A stretch of DNA of 64,000 nucleotides from Pisolithus tinctorius (GCA_024663395.1 JANFAH010000026.1:310001-374000), one strand, 5' to 3'. Shown: positions 53,148 through 64,000, numbered from the stretch's first letter. Numbers and translations are program-made. Notes: generated from the sequence alone by a model not told the origin.

Positions 53148-55349
53148 TTGCGCCCTTGCCAAGACTACAGGTACCTAAACAAGAATACAGTGAAGGATGC
53201 ATATCCCCTTCCCCTCATTTCAGACCTCGTAGACAAGTTGAAGGGAGCCTCTATCTTTACAAAGATGGACGTTAGGTCTGGCTATAACAATGTTCGAATC
53301 AAAGAAGGAGACCAGTGGAAGGCCGCGTTCATCACACACAAAGGTCTCTTTGAACCAACTGTTATGTTCTTCGGGTTGTGCAATTCCCCAGCCACCTTCC
53401 AGAGGTTCATGAACGATTCCTTTCGAGACATGATTGCTGAAGGATGGTTGGTCATTTACATGGATGACCTCCTCATCTTCTCAAACGACCCTGAAGAACA
53501 CAAGAAAAGAACCCACCGAGTCCTCGAACGAATGAGAGAACTTTCTCTCCCTCTAAAGTTGGAAAAATGTCACTTCGATCCGACCGAAGTTGAATACCTC
53601 GGGATGATCATCAAAGAAAATACCGTTGCCATGGACCCTGTTAAAGTCCAAGGCATTGCCGATTGGCCTGTCCCAAAGAAGGTCAAGGATGTGCGATCCT
53701 TTTTAGGATTCGCAAACTTTTACAGAAGATTTGTTCCCTACTACTCGGACATTGCACGACCACTCATTGACCTCACTAAGAAAATGGTCGATTGGAGTTG
53801 GTCTAAAAAGTGCCAAGATGCCTTCGATCTTCTCAAAAGAATCTTCATAGCGCAACCGACTCTTCGAATGCCCGACACCTCTCGACTGTTCGCAATTACC
53901 ACAGACATGTCCAAGTACGCAACAGGAGGAATCCTCCTTCAAGAAGATTCGAATGGACAATGGCAGCCCTGTGCCTTCCTGTCCCAATCATTTAACCCTG
54001 CAGAAAGAAACTACAATATTTATGACAGAGAACTGCTAGGGGTTATTCGAGCACTGAAATCCTGGAGACATTACCTCCATGGATCCCCATTCCCAGTTAA
54101 AGTCTTCACAGACCATAAAAACCTAACGTATTTCAAATCACCTCAGAATCTGAATCGTCGCCAGGCTCGCTGGCTCCTCGACCTCACAGACTTCAATCTG
54201 CAACTGGAACATGTCCCAGGCAAAGACCTGGCCACACCAGACACACTCTCCTGCCGACCCGATCATATCCCTGATGATGACGAAGATAACAAAGGAGTTA
54301 CCCTCCTCCCACAAACCTTGTTCGTCAACCTTATTGACACCAGTCTCACTCAAAAGGTCGCGTCATCCTCCATGAAAGATCCTGTAGTCCAAACGGCACT
54401 CCATGCTATTGAAAACATCGACATGCCACTCCCGTTTAAATCCCATCTCTCTGACTGGAGATTTGACAGTGGAGTGTTACTTTACAAAGACCGGGTGTAT
54501 ATTCCTGACGACCCTGTCCTCTGTCGGACCGTCGTGTCCAACCATCATGACCACCCCTCTGCCGGCCACCCTGGTGTCCTAAAAACCCGACAACTCGTCT
54601 CTTCTGAATTCTGGTGGCCTGGACTTGTGTCCTTCGTCCGAAAATATGTTGAAGGCTGTGCTGTGTGCCAGCAAAACAAGGTTAACACGCACCCAACTAC
54701 ACCACCCCTCACACCTATCCCCTCCACCTCGACCTGCCCCTTCCAACAGATCTCTTGCGATCTGGTCACCGACTTACCCATGTCTAGCGGTTATGATTCC
54801 CTTTTGGTCGTGGTAGACCATGGGCTTACAAAGGGGGTAATTTTATTGCCCACCAAGAAAACCGCCTCTGCTGCCGACATTGCAGCACTGTTTTTCAAGA
54901 AAGTCTACTCCCATTTTGGGTTGTATGACAAAATTATATCCGATCGAGGCCCTCAGTTCGCCTCCACCTTCGCAAAAGAACTGGCTTCCCTCTTGGGATA
55001 CTCCCTTGCCCTGTCAACGGCGTATCACCCACAGACCGATGGAGAAACAGAATGTGTAAACCAAGAAGTGGAGACCTATCTCTGCATCTTTTGCCAGAAC
55101 GACCCCACCTCGTGGGTAGCTAACCTTCCCATGGCAGAATTTGCACACAACCACCGACCCCACTCCGTCACACGTCAATCGCCGTTCTACCTCATGTACA
55201 GCTATGAACCGAAACCCCTTCCGTCCTTGATTGCGGAAACCCACCTTCCCGCCGCCGAGTCTAGACTCGATGAACTCCGAAAAGCTAGGGAGGAAGCCCT
55301 AGCAGCCCATGACCTAGCAAGAAAAATGATGAAAGACTGCTCGTCATGA
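53148..55349 (+). CDS. pol: RT, RNase H and integrase of chromovirus 1
   Basis: Open over about 730 codons. [53 protein letters not shown] and catalytic YMDD. RNase H: TDMSKYATGG, YDRELLGVI, FTDHKNLTYF, PDTLS. Integrase: the HHCC zinc domain (HHDHPSAGHPG to CAVCQQNK), then DLVTDLP, SDRGPQFAS and HPQTDGETE as D,D,E. Residues needed for catalysis appear present. A TGA at 55,347, also present in copy 2, separates this from the chromodomain part. Not a whole polyprotein without stop read-through. Confidence 0.88.
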   Translation: MRPCQDYRYLNKNTVKDAYPLPLISDLVDKLKGASIFTKMDVRSGYNNVRIKEGDQWKAAFITHKGLFEPTVMFFGLCNSPATFQRFMNDSFRDMIAEGWLVIYMDDLLIFSNDPEEHKKRTHRVLERMRELSLPLKLEKCHFDPTEVEYLGMIIKENTVAMDPVKVQGIADWPVPKKVKDVRSFLGFANFYRRFVPYYSDIARPLIDLTKKMVDWSWSKKCQDAFDLLKRIFIAQPTLRMPDTSRLFAITTDMSKYATGGILLQEDSNGQWQPCAFLSQSFNPAERNYNIYDRELLGVIRALKSWRHYLHGSPFPVKVFTDHKNLTYFKSPQNLNRRQARWLLDLTDFNLQLEHVPGKDLATPDTLSCRPDHIPDDDEDNKGVTLLPQTLFVNLIDTSLTQKVASSSMKDPVVQTALHAIENIDMPLPFKSHLSDWRFDSGVLLYKDRVYIPDDPVLCRTVVSNHHDHPSAGHPGVLKTRQLVSSEFWWPGLVSFVRKYVEGCAVCQQNKVNTHPTTPPLTPIPSTSTCPFQQISCDLVTDLPMSSGYDSLLVVVDHGLTKGVILLPTKKTASAADIAALFFKKVYSHFGLYDKIISDRGPQFASTFAKELASLLGYSLALSTAYHPQTDGETECVNQEVETYLCIFCQNDPTSWVANLPMAEFAHNHRPHSVTRQSPFYLMYSYEPKPLPSLIAETHLPAAESRLDELRKAREEALAAHDLARKMMKDCSS

Positions 55350-56855
55350 CCCTTCACCCCATTCCAGAAAGGTGATAAGGTTTGGCTAGAAGCACGCAAT
55401 TTGAAATGCTCCTATGAAAATAGGAAGCTGGCACCAAAACGAGAAGGACCCTTCGCCATCTCTGACGTCTTATCTCCAATAATGTATCGCCTCACAGTTC
55501 CCGCACGCTGGAAAATCCACAACATTTTCCATGCTTCCCTCCTATCACCCTATCGCGAAAATGACGTTCATGGACCGAACTTCCTGACTCCACCACCTGA
55601 CCTAATCAACGAGGAAGAAGAATACGAAGTTGAGGCGATAGTAGGCCATAAGAGGTCCGGCCGTGGACACGCCTTCTTAATCAAATGGAAGGGCTACCCT
55701 TCTTCCGAAAACTCGTGGCAGAAAGAGTCACACCTTGAACATGCAGATGATATGCTCTCTGCCTATAAAAAACGATTCCCCAAAGACTTCCCCTCTCAGA
55801 AACAACCCACTCGACGTTCCACTCGTACCATCAGAAACATCACTCTTGAAATGCCCCCTCGCCGTTACACCTACCCTTGTGAACCTTCTTGCCGCCACAC
55901 CCCATTCGCTTGTCACCAACGACAACCTGCCAGCGATCAAATGATTGCTTTGTACCAACTCTTCGTTGCTGATCCCGCTGTCATTGGCACTGTTTATCAT
56001 GAGGTGGATGAAGACTCCCCTCTTGATCTTGTGTATCACGCCACTATCCAAGCCCTTTGGCTTGAGGAACTCTCTTGCTACGTCAACCACCAGAACCCCC
56101 TTCTGTCCCCTGCCCGTACCATCCTGAATGAGATCGCTGTCCAACAGGTCCCCCTCCTGCTTAAACTCTTTGATGTCCTCGGAGGCACAGACCTCATCTA
56201 CAACGTTCGACAGTACCCCACATTGATTGCTCCCCCTCCTCCTGGGTCTAGAAGACCCTCGACTGCAACCCTCCCTCCGGCCTCCTCTGAGTCGTCCTCC
56301 CCTCCGGCGTCGTTGCCATTGTTGTCTTCCCATTCGTCCCGCTCTCTCCATAGAGCCGACAGACCTCGTGCCTGTTGCTTGTCAGGCCCTAACCCTCAAC
56401 CCTGCGAGTCTCATAGCTCGCTGTCCGAAGTAGACCCTGAGACTGCTTTTGGCGTCTCCTGTGCAGAACTCGACTACACGTTAAATATCGTCGAAACCCT
56501 TGCGCAGTTGCCACCGACTCCTGTGCTAAATGCCATGACAGAGTTTGATAGACCTCTTACTCCGTCTGATCCATACTATCGTCAAGCGTGTTATGTCTGC
56601 TGCCATCTTGGCCACATCCACGTCAATTGTGGACTATATGAATGTCCCCTTTGCCACGCTACTTGTCCTGGGCATACTCAAGCCCAATGTCCTTCTATAT
56701 GCCCTCGCCGTCCTTTACAGGACAGAATAACTACCCCCGCCCTGGTAGATGATCGTACCCTCGTTGGGAGCGAGGATAATGATTTATATGACAACGACTT
56801 TGATTTTGACGACTCCGCCATCAGCAACATGACCGGAGAACCTTACGGAGAGTAG
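55350..56855 (+). CDS. pol: Integrase tail, chromodomain and C-terminal zinc-knuckle extension, copy 1
   Basis: After [19 protein letters not shown] (GPF/Y-type module with [13 protein letters not shown]) comes the chromodomain, [33 protein letters not shown]. About 380 further residues follow: a basic Ser/Thr/Pro-rich part, a conserved region ([58 protein letters not shown]), a Ser/Pro-rich linker, then [14 protein letters not shown] (CX2CX4HX4C) and a second Cys/His cluster ([11 protein letters not shown]...C). It ends at 56,855, 37 bases before the 3' LTR. Copy 2 preserves this extension. Confidence 0.82.
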   Translation, partial: PFTPFQKGDKVWLEARNLKCSYENRKLAPKREGPFAISDVLSPIMYRLTVPARWKIHNIFHASLLSPYRENDVHGPNFLTPPPDLINEEEEYEVEAIVGHKRSGRGHAFLIKWKGYPSSENSWQKESHLEHADDMLSAYKKRFPKDFPSQKQPTRRSTRTIRNITLEMPPRRYTYPCEPSCRHTPFACHQRQPASDQMIALYQLFVADPAVIGTVYHEVDEDSPLDLVYHATIQALWLEELSCYVNHQNPLLSPARTILNEIAVQQVPLLLKLFDVLGGTDLIYNVRQYPTLIAPPPPGSRRPSTATLPPASSESSSPPASLPLLSSHSSRSLHRADRPRACCLSGPNPQPCESHSSLSEVDPETAFGVSCAELDYTLNIVETLAQLPPTPVLNAMTEFDRPLTPSDPYYRQACYVCCHLGHIHVNCGLYECPLCHATCPGHTQAQCPSICPRRPLQDRITTPALVDDRTLVGSEDNDLYDNDFDFDDSAISNMTGEPYGE

Positions 56856-56892
56856 TTGAAGTCGAGGACTTCAACACTTAGAAAGGGGGTAA

Positions 56893-57344
56893 TGTTACGT
56901 TTCACCCCTAGCTTTTCCTTTTCCATTGTACATTTACCTTGTTTGTGATCCGTTGGACTTAGTTTTCCTTTTAGAGCTGTCTTCTCTTTGATCCAACGGC
57001 TCTCTATTTCCACCACTAGCGTTACTCGCTCGTTACATGCTTAGGACATGTGTCGTCATTGCTCAACCAATGGCATAGTTACCTTGTTACATGCGGACGC
57101 CTCATGGTCTGTTTCTGTGTAGTATTTAGACTGCCAGCTCAAGTCCTGGAAACCCAGACTTGAGCTGCTCAATTATATGCAGCGTTCTCAGAACTTCGCC
57201 CTCAGTGTCCCTCACAAGGACCACTCTTACCGGCATTGCCTAAATCCTCTGTCGTTTACAGAGGTTACTGAAGCCGTTGCTCAGTAGAAACCTTAGTCTG
57301 CGATTCGAGCTCTCCCTACGTCTTGATTTCGGTCGAGCGTAACA
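56893..57344 (+). repeat. 3' LTR of chromovirus 1
   Basis: 452 bp, same length as the 5' LTR, preceded by the purine tract. Followed by gtgtg. Confidence 0.93.
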
Positions 57345-57349
57345 GTGTG

Positions 57350-57808
57350 TACATGCTGTCATGTGGCTTTCCTTTGCTTGTACCTCGTCCTACTTAGGTT
57401 CTGGGTTCACCCAGACTATAAAGCCCTGTACCTAGGTACAGAATGATACCTTTTGGCACTTGGAAGGTCACTACAAGTTTTTCTTTTCACTTTGTCTTCA
57501 CCACACACCTCACAAACTGCTGTGCATGAACTACATATACCACTTGCACCACTCACATTGCCAGTACAACACCATGGAACACACTGCACATGCCACAAAA
57601 CACAACCACTACTAAGTGCCAAGTCCTGCCTTCTAGTCTCAACAGTCCAGAATCCCTTGGGATGAGCAATCCATTCCCTTCACTTTATTGTTGTTATCTA
57701 AGCCATCTAGTTCATATCACACAGCTACTTGGACTTTCCTTACATCAGATCAAACTTGGAAACATGGTCTGGTTTGACAGCAAAAGCAGCAAAACTCCTC
57801 CAAGAACC
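57350..57808. other. Spacer between the two chromoviruses
   Basis: About 460 bp with a TATA-like ctataaagccc and the palindrome GTACCTAGGTAC (57,428-57,439). Possibly the remainder of an older LTR interrupted by chromovirus 1. No gene. Confidence 0.4.
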
Positions 57809-58259
57809 TGTTACATTTCACCCCTAACTTTTCCTTTTCTGTTGTACGTTTACTTTGCTTTTGATCCGTTGGACTCTGTTTCCTTTTTGAGCCGTCTTCT
57901 CTCTGATCCGACAGCTCTCTATTTCCACCACTGGCGTTACTAGCTCGTTACATGCTTAGGACATGTGTCGTCGTTGTTCAACTAATGGTGTAGTTACCTC
58001 TGGTACATGAGGACGCCTCATGGTCCTCTTTTTGTAGTATTTAGGTCGCCGGCTCAAGTCCTGGAAACCCAGACTTGAGCTGCTCAATTATATGCAGCAT
58101 TCTCAGAACTTCGCCCTCAGTGTCCCTCACAAGGACCACTCTTACTGGCATTGCCCTAAATCCTCTGTCATTTACAGAGGTTACTGCAGCCGTTGCTCAG
58201 TAGAAACCTTAGTCTGTGATTGAGCTCTCCCTATGTCTTGACTTCGGTCGAGCATAACA
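57809..58259 (+). repeat. 5' LTR of chromovirus 2
   Basis: TGTTACATTTC...GAGCATAACA, aligned along its length to the copy 1 LTRs but clearly more distant from them than they are from each other. So this insertion is a separate event, not a local duplication of copy 1. Confidence 0.9.
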
Positions 58260-58345
58260 AAAGCTCAAGTCTACAGCCTTTGGCCGAAATGGTCACTGCT
58301 TAGTGCACCACCATGAACCCCCGAAATAATTGACATTGGGCGCCA

Positions 58346-59457
58346 TTGCGACCCACTCGTGAAGAATCGTCATCTGACGAAGAACAGGAAAGCACTGTCA
58401 CTGACACCTCCTCCAACGAACCCGAACAACCGGATAGAGGCTTTACCTCTGGTATCCTCTCGAATCTTTTCACCCATTCCCTTGCATCACTCGGTACTCC
58501 AATCCCACCAGTACCCGCCACACTTCCTACACCCCCGACCCCACCACTAAATACGATGTCCGGTTCATCGTCGAAGGGAGCGACTGCCACTACTGGAGTC
58601 AAACCCACAGAATTGAAGATTGGTGCTCCCTCTGAATTTGATGGAGACCAGAAGAACACCATGAGTTGGCTGTACTCCATACAGACCTATCTTTTGGTAA
58701 ACAAAGAACTGTACAACACTGACACCAAAAAGGTCGTTTATGCACTGTCGTACATGAAGAAAGGTGTTGCCCGTTCCTGGGCTGCCACCTTCCAGAAGGT
58801 ATCTCTGGAAAAGACCCCCCCAAGTTTCGGCACCTTCGCCGATTTTATGAAAAGTTTCAAAGAGTCTTTCACCTCCGCAGACACCGCAGGTACTGCCATC
58901 GCCAAACTATGTACCCTAAAGCAGAAAGAATCGGTCAAACAACACATCACTGATTTCCGAACCGCTGCCACTGACTCTACCATCACGGAAGACATCGCCT
59001 TGATTGAGTTCTTCTCACAAGGACTCAAGCCTTTCATCACGAACCGAATCCACATGATGGAGACCACCCCCACTAAGATTGAAGGGTGGTACACCCAGGC
59101 GCAGAAGTTTGATGCCAAATGGAGAAAGGTCAATGAAATCTCGGGAAGAAAAGAAAAGAAAACGTTCCACCCTAGGAACAATTTTACTGAAGAAAAAGAT
59201 CCAAACGCTATGGACGTGGATGGAGTGAGACTCTCCAAGGAAGAACGAGACCGTCACATCAAAGAAGGAAGATGTTTTGGTTGCAGAAACAAAGGACACC
59301 TCTCTTGAGAATGTCCCGACAAGGGAAGACTCCCCAAAAGAAAGTCAAGAAAATCCGCAAAATTGTAGAAGTAGAGGAAAGCGACGATGAAGAGAAAGCT
59401 GCTGGCCCATCCATCGCTCTGGTGAACATCACTAGGGCTCTTGGAAAGGATTTTTGA
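58346..59457 (+). pseudogene. gag: gag of chromovirus 2
   Basis: Better preserved than in copy 1: open from the acidic SSSDEEQEST region through ATG at 58,556 (MSGSSSKG), LKIGAPSEFDGDQKNTMSWL, RSWAATFQKVSLEKTP and FFSQGLKPFITNRIHMM to the zinc knuckle, where the first part reads CFGCRNKGHLS then TGA (59,306) in place of the Arg of copy 1. The remaining frame after the TGA has a one-base offset and ends GKDF TGA. Confidence 0.85.
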
Positions 59458-61562
59458 AAGGGAACTCTGCATTGACGCCAGATGTTCCCCAAACTAAGGA
59501 CAGTCTAGTTTCTGTTGCACCTGTACTTGTAATGTCTACACCAGAACATACTATGCAGATCCCCATTTCCCTCTACGCATCAGAAACTACCCTGAAAGTC
59601 ATCAACACTACCGCTCTGGTTGACTCCGGAGCAGAAATTTCTTGCATCGACTGGGGTTTTGTGTGAAAGCACCGAATCCCCACTCAGCGCCTCACCGAAC
59701 CCATCCTCGCCAAAAACACCGATGGAACCCAAAACTCAAAGGGAAGAATATTATTTTCCGCCACTCTCTACTTCAAGGTTAAAGGACTCGTTCACCAGTC
59801 CTTTTTCCATGTCATCAACTGTGGAACAGAAAACGTTATTCTAGGTCTCCCTTGGCTTCAGGAAAACAATCCTGTCATGGACTGGAGGATGGGCACGCTC
59901 TCTATCGATGAGAAAACTGACAGGTCAAAAGAATTAAGACGCAACATCACTTCCATAGCCGTTGAAGAACCCACCGTAAACCTTGTGTCCCCTGCTGAAA
60001 AGAAAGGAATAAACAAGTTCATGGATTATGAAGAACCAGAAGACGAAACCATCTGAGCACATTTCGTCATGTCGGTTGGGAAACTCGTCAAGGAAGCCAA
60101 GAGGGTTAACCCCAGTAATAGCCTTCTCTGAAAAATCACCACAGCTACAGAGCTAGCCCAAGAAGAACATAAGAAGAAACCGAAGGCTGTCCTCCCTGAA
60201 GAGTACAAGGACTTTGCCTCGGTTTTCAAGAAACCATCTGATGGGGTTTTACCTCCATCACGACCATACGACCATGCCATAAATCTTGTAGAGGACTTCA
60301 TCCCCAAGGTGGCCAAGGCATACCCTCTCTCTCCCTCTGAGTGAGAGTCCGCAGAAAAGTTTATCGAAGAAAACCTTCGAGAAGGAAAGATCCGCCCCTC
60401 GAAGTCTCCCCAAGCCGCCCCCTTCTTCTTCGTAGGAAAAAAGGATGGCTCCCTGCGACCCTGCCAAGACTACAGGTATCTGAACAAGAATATGGTGAAG
60501 GATGCATACCCCCTTCCCCTCATTTTGGACCTTGTAGACAAACTAAAGGGAGCCTCCATCTTCATGAAGATGGATGTCAGATCTGGCTACAACAATGTCC
60601 GCATCAGGGAAGGAGACCAATGGAAAGCAGTGTTTATCACGCATAAAGGACTTTTCAAACCCACCGTTATGTTCTTTGGTCTCTGTAACTCCCCTGCCAC
60701 CTTCCAGCGATTCATGAACGACTCTTTCAGAGACATGATCACCGAAGGTTGGTTGGTTGTCTACATGGATGACCTCCTTATCTTTTCAAATGACCCCGAA
60801 GAACATAAACGAAGAACCTGTCGCATTCTCGAATGAATGAGGAAACTCTCCCTTCCCTTAAAATTAGAAAAATGTCACTTTGACCTGACCGAGGTCGAAT
60901 ACCTCGGAATGATCATCAAGGAGAACACCATCGCCATGGACCCCATCAAAGTCCAGGGCATTGCCGACTGGCCTGTCCCAAAGAAGGTCAAGGATGTGCG
61001 ATCCTTTTTAGGATTCGCAAACTTTTACAGAAGATTTGTCCCCTACTACTCGGACATTGCACGACCACTCATTGACCTCACTAAGAAAACGGTCGATTGG
61101 AGTTGGTCTAGGAAATGCCAAGATGCCTTTGATCTTCTCAAAAGAATCTTCATGGTGCAACCCACACTCCAAATGCCAGACACCTCTTGACAGTTTGCAA
61201 TCACAACAGATGCGTCTAAGTACGCAACAGGAGGTATCCTCCTTCAAGAAGATTCAAATGGACAGTGGCAACCCTGTGCCTTTCTATCCCAGTTGTTTAA
61301 CTCTGCGGAGCAAAACTATGACATCTATGACAGAGAGTTACTTGGAGTTATCCGAGCATTGAAATCCTGGAGACATTATCTCCATGGATCCCTGTTCCCG
61401 ATTAAGGTCTTCACAGACCATAAAAACCTGATGTACTTCAAGGCCCCTCAGAATTTAAATCGTTGTCAAGCCTGCTGGCTCCTCGATCTCGCAGACTTCG
61501 ATCTGCAGTTAGAACATATCCCAGGCAAAGACCTGGCCACACTGGACACACTCTCCCGCTGA
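59458..61562 (+). pseudogene. pol: Protease, RT and RNase H region of chromovirus 2
   Basis: NTTALVDSGAEISCIDWGFV, then TGA at 59,664 (CGA in copy 1). Stops near 60,054, 60,129 and 60,342 follow before RT, the last shared with copy 1. RT keeps [31 protein letters not shown] and YMDD. TGA at 60,834 (ILE-stop-MRKL, Arg expected), 61,188 (DTS-stop-QFAI) and 61,560 (LSR-stop-PNH) break RT and RNase H, though the RNase H residues TDASKYATGG, YDRELLGVI and FTDHKNL are readable. Confidence 0.85.
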
Positions 61563-62654
61563 CCCAATCATATCCCTGATGATGACGAAGATAACAAAGG
61601 AGTTACCCTCCTTCCACAAACCTTGTTCATCAATCTTATTGACACCAATCTCACTCAGAAAGTCACATCGTCCTCCATGAAAGACCCTGTGGTCCAGACA
61701 GCACTTCGTGCCATTGAAAACGTCGACATGCCACTCCCATTTAAATCCCATCTCTCTGATTGGAGATTTGACAGCGGAGTGTTACTTTACAAAGACCGGG
61801 TGTATATCCCCAATGACCCTATCCTCCGTTGGACCGTCGTGTCCAACCATCATGACCACCCCTCTGCTGGCCACCCTGGTGTCCTGAAAACCCGACAACT
61901 TGTTTCTTCCGAGTTTTGGTGGCCTGGACTTGCGTCCTTTGTCCGGAAATACGTTGAAGGCTGTGCTGTGTGCCAGCAAAATAAAGTAAATACTCACCCC
62001 ACGACACCACCCCTTATGCCTATCGCCTCCACCTCGACCCGTCCCTTCCAACAGATCTCTTGCGATCTGGTCACTGACCTACCCGTGTCTAACAGTTATG
62101 ATTCCCTCTTGGTTGTGGTAGACCATGGGCTTACAAAGGGGGTAATTTTATCGCCCACCAAGAAAACCGCCTCTGCTGCCGACATTGCAGCACTGTTTTT
62201 CAAGAAAGTCTACTCCCATTTTGGGTTGTATGACAGGATTATATCTGATCGAGGCCCTCAGTTCGCCTCTGCCTTTGCAAAAGAACTCGCTTCCCTTTTG
62301 GGATACTCCCTTGCCCTGTCAACGGCATATCACCCACAGACCGACAGAGAAACTGAACGTGTAAACCAAGAGGTGGAAACCTATCTCTGCATCTTCTGCC
62401 AAAACGACCCCACCTCGTGGGTGGATAACCTACCAATGGCCGAATTCACGCACAACCACCGCCCACACTCCGTCACTCATCAATCCCCATTCTACCTCAT
62501 GTACGGTTATGAACCGAAACCCCTTCCATCCCTGATCGTGGAAACCCACCTCCCTGCTGCCGAGTCTAGACTCGAGGAACTCCGAAAAGCTAGAGAGGAA
62601 GCCCTTGCAGCCCATGATCTAGCCAGAAAAACTATGAAAGACCGCTCGTCATGA
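61563..62654 (+). CDS. pol: Integrase region of chromovirus 2
   Basis: Open from FINLIDTNLTQKV through the zinc domain (HHDHPSAGHPG, CAVCQQNK), DLVTDLPVS, SDRGPQFAS and HPQTDRETE to the TGA at 62,652, which copy 1 has as well. Catalytic D, D and E are in place. Isolated from RT by stops, so not expected to give a functional polyprotein. Confidence 0.82.
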   Translation, partial: PNHIPDDDEDNKGVTLLPQTLFINLIDTNLTQKVTSSSMKDPVVQTALRAIENVDMPLPFKSHLSDWRFDSGVLLYKDRVYIPNDPILRWTVVSNHHDHPSAGHPGVLKTRQLVSSEFWWPGLASFVRKYVEGCAVCQQNKVNTHPTTPPLMPIASTSTRPFQQISCDLVTDLPVSNSYDSLLVVVDHGLTKGVILSPTKKTASAADIAALFFKKVYSHFGLYDRIISDRGPQFASAFAKELASLLGYSLALSTAYHPQTDRETERVNQEVETYLCIFCQNDPTSWVDNLPMAEFTHNHRPHSVTHQSPFYLMYGYEPKPLPSLIVETHLPAAESRLEELRKAREEALAAHDLARKTMKDRSS

Positions 62655-64000
62655 CCCTTCACCCCGTTCCAGAAAGGTGATAGGGTTTGGCTAGAAGCAC
62701 GAAATTTGAAATGTTCCTATGAGAATAGGAAGCTCGCACCAAAATGAGAAGGACCCTTCACGATCTCCAACATCCTATCTCCGATTACATATCACCTTGC
62801 GATCCCCGCATGATGGAAGATCCATAATGTCTTCCATGCTTCCCTCTTGTCACCCTATCGCGAAAATGATGTTCATGGACTGAACTTCCCGGCTCCACCA
62901 CCTGACCTTATCAACGAGGAGGAAGAATATGAAGTTGAGGCGATAGTCGGCCATAAAAGGTCTGGCTGTGGACACGCCTTCTTAATCAAATGGAAGGGTT
63001 ACCCCTCTTCCGAAAACTTGTGGCAGAAAGAGTCACACCTTGAACATGCGGATGATACGCTCTCTGCCTATAAGAAACGATTCCCCAGAGACTTTCCCCC
63101 TCAGAAACAACCCACTCGATGCTCCACTCGTACCATCAGAAACATCACTCTCGAAATGCCCCCTCATCGCTACACTTACCCTTGTGAACCCTCTCACCGT
63201 CACACTCCGTTTGCTCGATGCCAACGTCAGCCTGCCAGCGATCAGATGATCGCTTCGTATCGACTCTTCATTGCTGATCCCGCCGTCATCGGCACCGTTT
63301 ACCACGAGGTGGACGAAGACTCCCCACTAGACCTCGTATATCATGCTACTATCCAAGCCCTTTGGCTTGAGGAACTTTCCCACTATGTTAACCGCCAGAA
63401 CCCCCTTCTATCCCCCGCTTGCACCATCCTGAATGAAGTCGCCGTCCAACAGGTTCCCCTTTTACTTAAACTTTTTGATGTCTTAGGAGGCGCAGACCTC
63501 ATCTATAACGTTCGCCAGTACCCTACATTGATCGCCCCTCCCCCTCCTGGGTCTAGAAGACCCTCGACCGCAACTTCCCCTCCGGTTTCCTCCATGTCAC
63601 CCTCCCCTCCGGTGTCGTCGCCATCGTCCTCCTCTCACTCTTCCCGCTCTCTCTGAAGAGCCGATAGACCTCACGCCTGCTGCTTGTCAGGCCCTAGCCC
63701 TCAACCCTGCGAGTCTCACGACTCTCCATCTGAAGTAGACCCCGAGACCACCTTTGGCGTCTCCCGTGCTGAACTTGACTACATGTTAAACATCATCGAA
63801 ACCCTCGCACAGTTGCCACTGACCCCTGTGCTGAACGCCATGACAGAGTTCGATAGACCTCTTACTCCATCTGACCCACGCTATTGTCAAGCGTGTTACG
63901 TCTGCCACCATCTTGGCCATATTCGTGTCAATTGTGGACTGTATGAATGTCCCCTTTGCCATGCCACTCGTCCTGGGCATACTCAAGCCCAGTGTCCTTC
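62655..64000 (+). pseudogene. pol: Chromodomain and C-terminal extension of chromovirus 2 (partial)
   Basis: Stops at about 62,745 and 62,812 precede the open part with [33 protein letters not shown] and the same extension as copy 1 ([40 protein letters not shown]). TGA near 63,655 is followed by the same frame to the knuckles CYVCHHLGHIRVNC and CPLCHATRPGH at the end of the window. Confidence 0.8.

Larger units (their letters stand above)
50506..57344 (+). mobile_element. Ty3/gypsy chromovirus 1, complete
   Basis: 6,839 bp with 452-bp LTRs (TGTTACG...AGCATAACA) and a perfect 5-bp target duplication gtgtg (50,501-50,505 and 57,345-57,349). Internal order: gag with zinc knuckle, protease, RT, RNase H, zinc-binding domain, integrase, chromodomain, then an unusual C-terminal region. 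A purine tract (gaaagggggtaa) precedes the 3' LTR. The pol core from RT through integrase is one open frame of about 730 codons, but several stops break gag and the edges of pol. Confidence 0.95.
57809..64000 (+). mobile_element. Ty3/gypsy chromovirus 2, cut off by window end
   Basis: Same family and orientation as copy 1, 464 bp further on. The 5' LTR is 451 bp (57,809-58,259). The internal region runs to the last base, inside the C-terminal zinc-knuckle extension; the 3' LTR lies outside. It has more stops in pol than copy 1, nearly all TGA at sites where copy 1 has CGA. Confidence 0.93.

Overview
The window looks like nuclear DNA from a filamentous basidiomycete, probably an Agaricomycete. 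Genes have short (about 45-80 bp) GT-AG introns. The recognisable proteins (SDH cytochrome b subunit, Tom70, Nup84/107, an Atl1-type alkyltransferase-like protein, an Urb2/Npa2-like protein, a fungal-expanded P-loop GTPase) fit that group, and so do the Ty1/copia and Ty3/gypsy chromovirus elements. I see no bacterial operons, CRISPR or convincing tRNA/rRNA. All identifications come from reading the sequence; no database search was run.

Layout. 1-3.4 kb: a giant palindrome (foldback element FB1) with arrays of TCACGTGA-type sites in both arms and a 21-bp minisatellite on its right end. 3.6-4.3 kb: a solo LTR. 4.4-4.9 kb: a 43-bp tandem array. 5,105-14,340 and 31,165-41,037: two arms of a 9-10 kb inverted duplication carrying, in mirror image, an acidic repeat-type ORF, a P-loop GTPase gene with an internal 80-bp minisatellite, an urb2-like pseudogene and the 5' end of atl1. 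The left arm stops inside atl1, so the right arm is the one joined to the complete gene. The 16.8-kb spacer holds a triplicated 315-bp repeat, a second foldback element (FB2) split by a 5.0-kb copia element with perfect target-site duplication, a 161-bp satellite, a 260-bp higher-order satellite, and the only ordinary gene block (sdh3, a tom70 remnant, nup84 and atl1, all on the minus strand). 41-50 kb is a transposon graveyard: a chromovirus fragment with a solo LTR in it, a Plavaka-like fragment, a 3.2-kb element with about 600-bp inverted ends, and a 110-nt run of G. 50.5-64 kb: two Ty3/gypsy chromoviruses in the same orientation, one complete with LTRs and target-site duplication, one cut off by the window end.

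Two processes explain much of the window. First, decay at CpG: nearly all differences between paired LTRs are CG versus TG or CA, most internal stops in the retroelements are TGA where a sister copy or the family has CGA, and three catalytic Asp codons in the copia element are now Asn through CpG-to-CpA changes. Long stretches (about 5.1-9.7, 22.1-26.6 and 35.8-50 kb) have almost no CpG, and the edge of this depletion falls at the same place inside the GTPase gene in both arms. Second, inverted structure at many scales, from 26-bp hairpins to the 10-kb arms, with tandem arrays attached to the ends of the foldback elements.
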